A DNA stretch of 64,000 nt. Origin: Bacteroides sp. 51 (GTDB lineage: Bacteria; Bacteroidota; Bacteroidia; Bacteroidales; Bacteroidaceae). The DNA lies in the NCBI RefSeq assembly GCF_010500965.1, contig NZ_QVMI01000002.1:124001-188000 (forward strand), in the 5' to 3' direction. How positions within the stretch are numbered: position 1 is the first letter of the stretch; every line of letters begins with the position of its first letter. Both the position numbers and the translations under genes were made by a program. A model generated the notes under the pieces. It saw only the letters and a list, made by a program, of their open reading frames with translations. It ran no database searches and was not told the DNA's origin. Shown piece by piece: positions 61,895 to 64,000 of the stretch.

Positions 61895-62559
61895 GGTGCT
61901 GATTTTTTCATTTGATTGGCAATCCATTCCTGATCAACGCATACACCTCTCTCAACGTTAAAACGAGGATCAAGTTTTACAGCTAACTTATGTTCGTAAT
62001 AATTATCCATAGGCAATGTGAGAATCATTTTTTCTTCTTTCTCCTCGTCTAAATAGAAAAAAACAATGCTTTCATGCATTGAGTCCTCCTCTTTCGCATT
62101 GAGCCCACCAAAACGCAGGTCATACCTTTTTTCTGATATTTCAGGATATGAAATATGACTTATAATATATTTCATTCTCTCTATCACCACATCATTAAGC
62201 CCGTTTTCCAATATGGCAATTTTCTCTTTAAAGTTTATCAATCCATACACAGAGCGTATAGTATATCCATCCTCTAATCCTAAAGGCTGCGGGATTTCAA
62301 GAGGATCATATTTGCCTCTTTCCGGTTCTTCAAACGAGAAAAAAAGCATAAACTTATTTTTCATATCATGATAGAGTGACCCAAAAGGAATGAATACTTC
62401 ATTTCTACAATTGGGACACTGCCAAAGAAATAATTCATCGTTGAAGATTTTGTCTCTCAGTTCAGGATCAAGGTCAACATTGACAGAATCCCAAAGTTCA
62501 AACTCTCCGCGAGCATGACAATGCGGGCAATCGATAGGCTCTTTGTGGGATTGAGACAT
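61891..62559 (-). CDS. CpXC-domain protein
   Basis: A 222-residue protein. The N-terminal 60 residues form a CpXC zinc ribbon: DCPHCHARGEFELWDSVNV, then PELRDKIFNDELFLWQCPNC, with paired Cys-Pro-x-Cys knuckles. The remainder is a mixed alpha/beta domain with acidic patches (YLDEEKEEKMILTLPMDN). The molecular role of CpXC proteins is not established. It starts 12 bases after the DUF262/DUF1524 gene stop and overlaps the next gene by 4 bases, so the three genes act as one unit. Confidence 0.8.
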   Translation of the reverse strand: MSQSHKEPIDCPHCHARGEFELWDSVNVDLDPELRDKIFNDELFLWQCPNCRNEVFIPFGSLYHDMKNKFMLFFSFEEPERGKYDPLEIPQPLGLEDGYTIRSVYGLINFKEKIAILENGLNDVVIERMKYIISHISYPEISEKRYDLRFGGLNAKEEDSMHESIVFFYLDEEKEEKMILTLPMDNYYEHKLAVKLDPRFNVERGVCVDQEWIANQMKKSAP

Positions 62560-62571
62560 GATTACATTATA

Positions 62572-64000
62572 TTATTTAATCCATCCATCTTCTTTTAGCT
62601 TATCAATCATCGCCTGGACATCGGCCGGTGGAGTAGTAGATGAGCCCTTACTGTTTTGATAATTTACATCCCAATCCTTTAGAAGTTTCATTATCTCAGA
62701 AGAGATGATCTTATCCCGGTGCTCAATATTCCCCAAAGTCCAGTCGTCAGCTATACTGGCAACTAATATCCTTGTTACCTCTATCTCCGATTTCTGATAT
62801 TCATCCTGTTTCTTTTTGAAGTATCCATTGCTGGCGATGATGTTTAATTTTCTTTCAAAAGGTGTTTTGTTTCCGATATGCTCAATCATAGCGCTCACTT
62901 CTTCAGGTTGCACATCGGGGAAAAACGATGTTTGCCATTTCTGTGGTAAGATATGTTCGATTTGCCAATTGTCAGGTAAAAGTTGATCTTGATGGTTATA
63001 GGCATACGATTTTAATAACATTCTAACTATGTTGCGATGCGGTTTCCTAATGATGCTCTCCAAAGGCATCTTGTCAATAGCCCGAAATCCAAAGTCTGGA
63101 TGCGAGTCGTTAATTATTTTTGCTCCCAATTTCATAATATCCGCTTTAACAGCATTGATGGTGGGAAATAGGAGGAATCGTGTTATTAGTTCTTCTGTTA
63201 GCTTGTTGAGGAATAAGAGGAAATTCTCATCAAAGTCATCCTCCTTTCGGTGTGATAAATAGTAGATAATGACCGGATATTTCCAAAATTCATTCGGATA
63301 GGATGTGAGTATATCTAATGCCTTCCTGATTTTTAGGTTATTATCCCAACTTTCTTCCGGTACATCCTGATTTGTGTTAATAACCTTCCAAAGATTTAAT
63401 GACGTTCTCAATTCCTGCATTAGATTTTTATCATCTAAACGAGCGAATTTGTTTGCGGAATAAAACTTTCTTACTCCAGGGGTCGTGGAACTTACATCAT
63501 TCTCTTTTGCTCTTAAATAAAACATATAGTAATAGAAAAGTTGTTGAATGCTTTCGTATGCCTCGGCTGCTTCTTTCTCCAAGCTTTTCCACTCATTAAT
63601 AAACAATTCTTTCTCTTCTCCCTGAAGGTTATTGTATATCTTTGCTTTGAAAATATCTGCATCAGAAAGTGGTAGCCCTCTATTGTTTAATGTTGAGAAA
63701 ATGGTCAATGCTGTATCTTGACTATCTGCACTAATTGGTAGGAGAATAGCTCTATTTAGTAAGGTATAGATGAAATCATATACTTTTAGAGGTGATTTCT
63801 CACAATGGGCATCGTACAATCTTTGGAATAATAAATAATTTTTTGAGTAGTTGTCATCTGCCTCTGAATCTGCTATTCCTGACTCAAGAATATTCCCAAG
63901 AATCTCATTCCCTTCGTTATCCACAACCATTGATGTTAGTAGAATATTAGTATAATCTACTTCTCCGGTATAATTATCTGTATGCCAAATGGCAGGTTCT
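62572..64000 (-). CDS. DUF262/DUF1524 (GmrSD-like) protein, N-terminus beyond window edge
   Basis: The frame is open to the right edge (codons continue above the ATG at 63930), so the start is outside. The visible part begins in the DUF262 domain: LTIFSTLNNRGLPLSDADIF, then KAKIYN, is its typical helical end. A long helical linker is followed by a DUF1524 HNH-type nuclease: NWQIEHILPQKW with the His-Ile-Leu-Pro signature, then IGNKTPFERKLNIIASNGYF and KKKQDEYQKS. GmrSD proteins are type IV restriction enzymes that cut modified phage DNA. The NTP-binding DUF262 start (usually containing a GQQR-like motif) cannot be checked here. First gene of the operon within this window. Confidence 0.85.
   Translation of the reverse strand, partial: EPAIWHTDNYTGEVDYTNILLTSMVVDNEGNEILGNILESGIADSEADDNYSKNYLLFQRLYDAHCEKSPLKVYDFIYTLLNRAILLPISADSQDTALTIFSTLNNRGLPLSDADIFKAKIYNNLQGEEKELFINEWKSLEKEAAEAYESIQQLFYYYMFYLRAKENDVSSTTPGVRKFYSANKFARLDDKNLMQELRTSLNLWKVINTNQDVPEESWDNNLKIRKALDILTSYPNEFWKYPVIIYYLSHRKEDDFDENFLLFLNKLTEELITRFLLFPTINAVKADIMKLGAKIINDSHPDFGFRAIDKMPLESIIRKPHRNIVRMLLKSYAYNHQDQLLPDNWQIEHILPQKWQTSFFPDVQPEEVSAMIEHIGNKTPFERKLNIIASNGYFKKKQDEYQKSEIEVTRILVASIADDWTLGNIEHRDKIISSEIMKLLKDWDVNYQNSKGSSTTPPADVQAMIDKLKEDGWIK

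Overview
The window looks like a chromosomal segment of a gut Bacteroides (or a very close Bacteroidales relative). It carries three SusC/SusD pairs, a hybrid two-component regulator (HTCS), many Bacteroides-type lipoproteins, a small histone H1-like gene, promoters of the TTTG...TAnnTTTG type, and tyrosine recombinases of the Bacteroides element type. No rRNA, tRNA or CRISPR array was seen.

Layout. (1) Positions 1-9756 are phage-derived: the C-terminal part of a DnaE-type polymerase running off the left edge, a DnaQ-like exonuclease, a small terminase-like protein, a chain of overlapping membrane/coiled-coil genes, an AraC-type regulator with a structured leader, a histone H1-like gene, a DUF5675 protein, a large terminase and a repeat protein. 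No portal or capsid gene follows the terminase, so this is a remnant or a rearranged element. (2) Positions 10374-54651 are one large polysaccharide utilisation locus (PUL) for arabinoxylan-type xylan. The left arm is on the minus strand: GH43, SusC, SusD, a second SusC, a second SusD, a DUF1735-type lipoprotein, a multi-module GH5, a GH43 and two fimbrillin-like lipoproteins. The centre, also minus, is a sugar symporter, a GH10 xylanase and a GH43 without a signal peptide. The right arm is on the plus strand: a broken GH43, the HTCS, SusC, SusD, GH51, GH127/146 and three GH43s. (3) Positions 54801-59143 hold an HU protein and a recombinase module (integrase, excisionase-like protein, second integrase, five-HTH protein). 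(4) Positions 59675-64000 are a three-gene minus-strand operon (DUF262/DUF1524 GmrSD-like protein, CpXC protein, WG-repeat/Cys-rich protein) that looks like a defence cassette beside the recombinases.

How the genes fit together. GH10 and GH5 would cut the xylan backbone at the cell surface and the SusC/D pairs import oligosaccharides. GH43, GH51 and GH127/146 enzymes remove arabinose and xylose, and the symporter takes products through the inner membrane to the GH43 that has no signal peptide. The HTCS probably senses an oligosaccharide and activates at least three promoters (symporter operon, right-arm susC, GH51). These share two tandem ~21-bp repeats placed 17 bp upstream of a TAnnTTTG box; a fourth copy lies just downstream of the HTCS gene.

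Most notable signals: this shared operator architecture; a protein with five tandem HTH domains next to five DNA repeats at exact 10-bp spacing; a nearly identical inverted repeat joining an intact and a broken GH43 gene around the central operon; a three-stem leader with a 13-codon upstream reading frame and a competing terminator before the AraC-type gene; and the DUF262/CpXC/WG operon.
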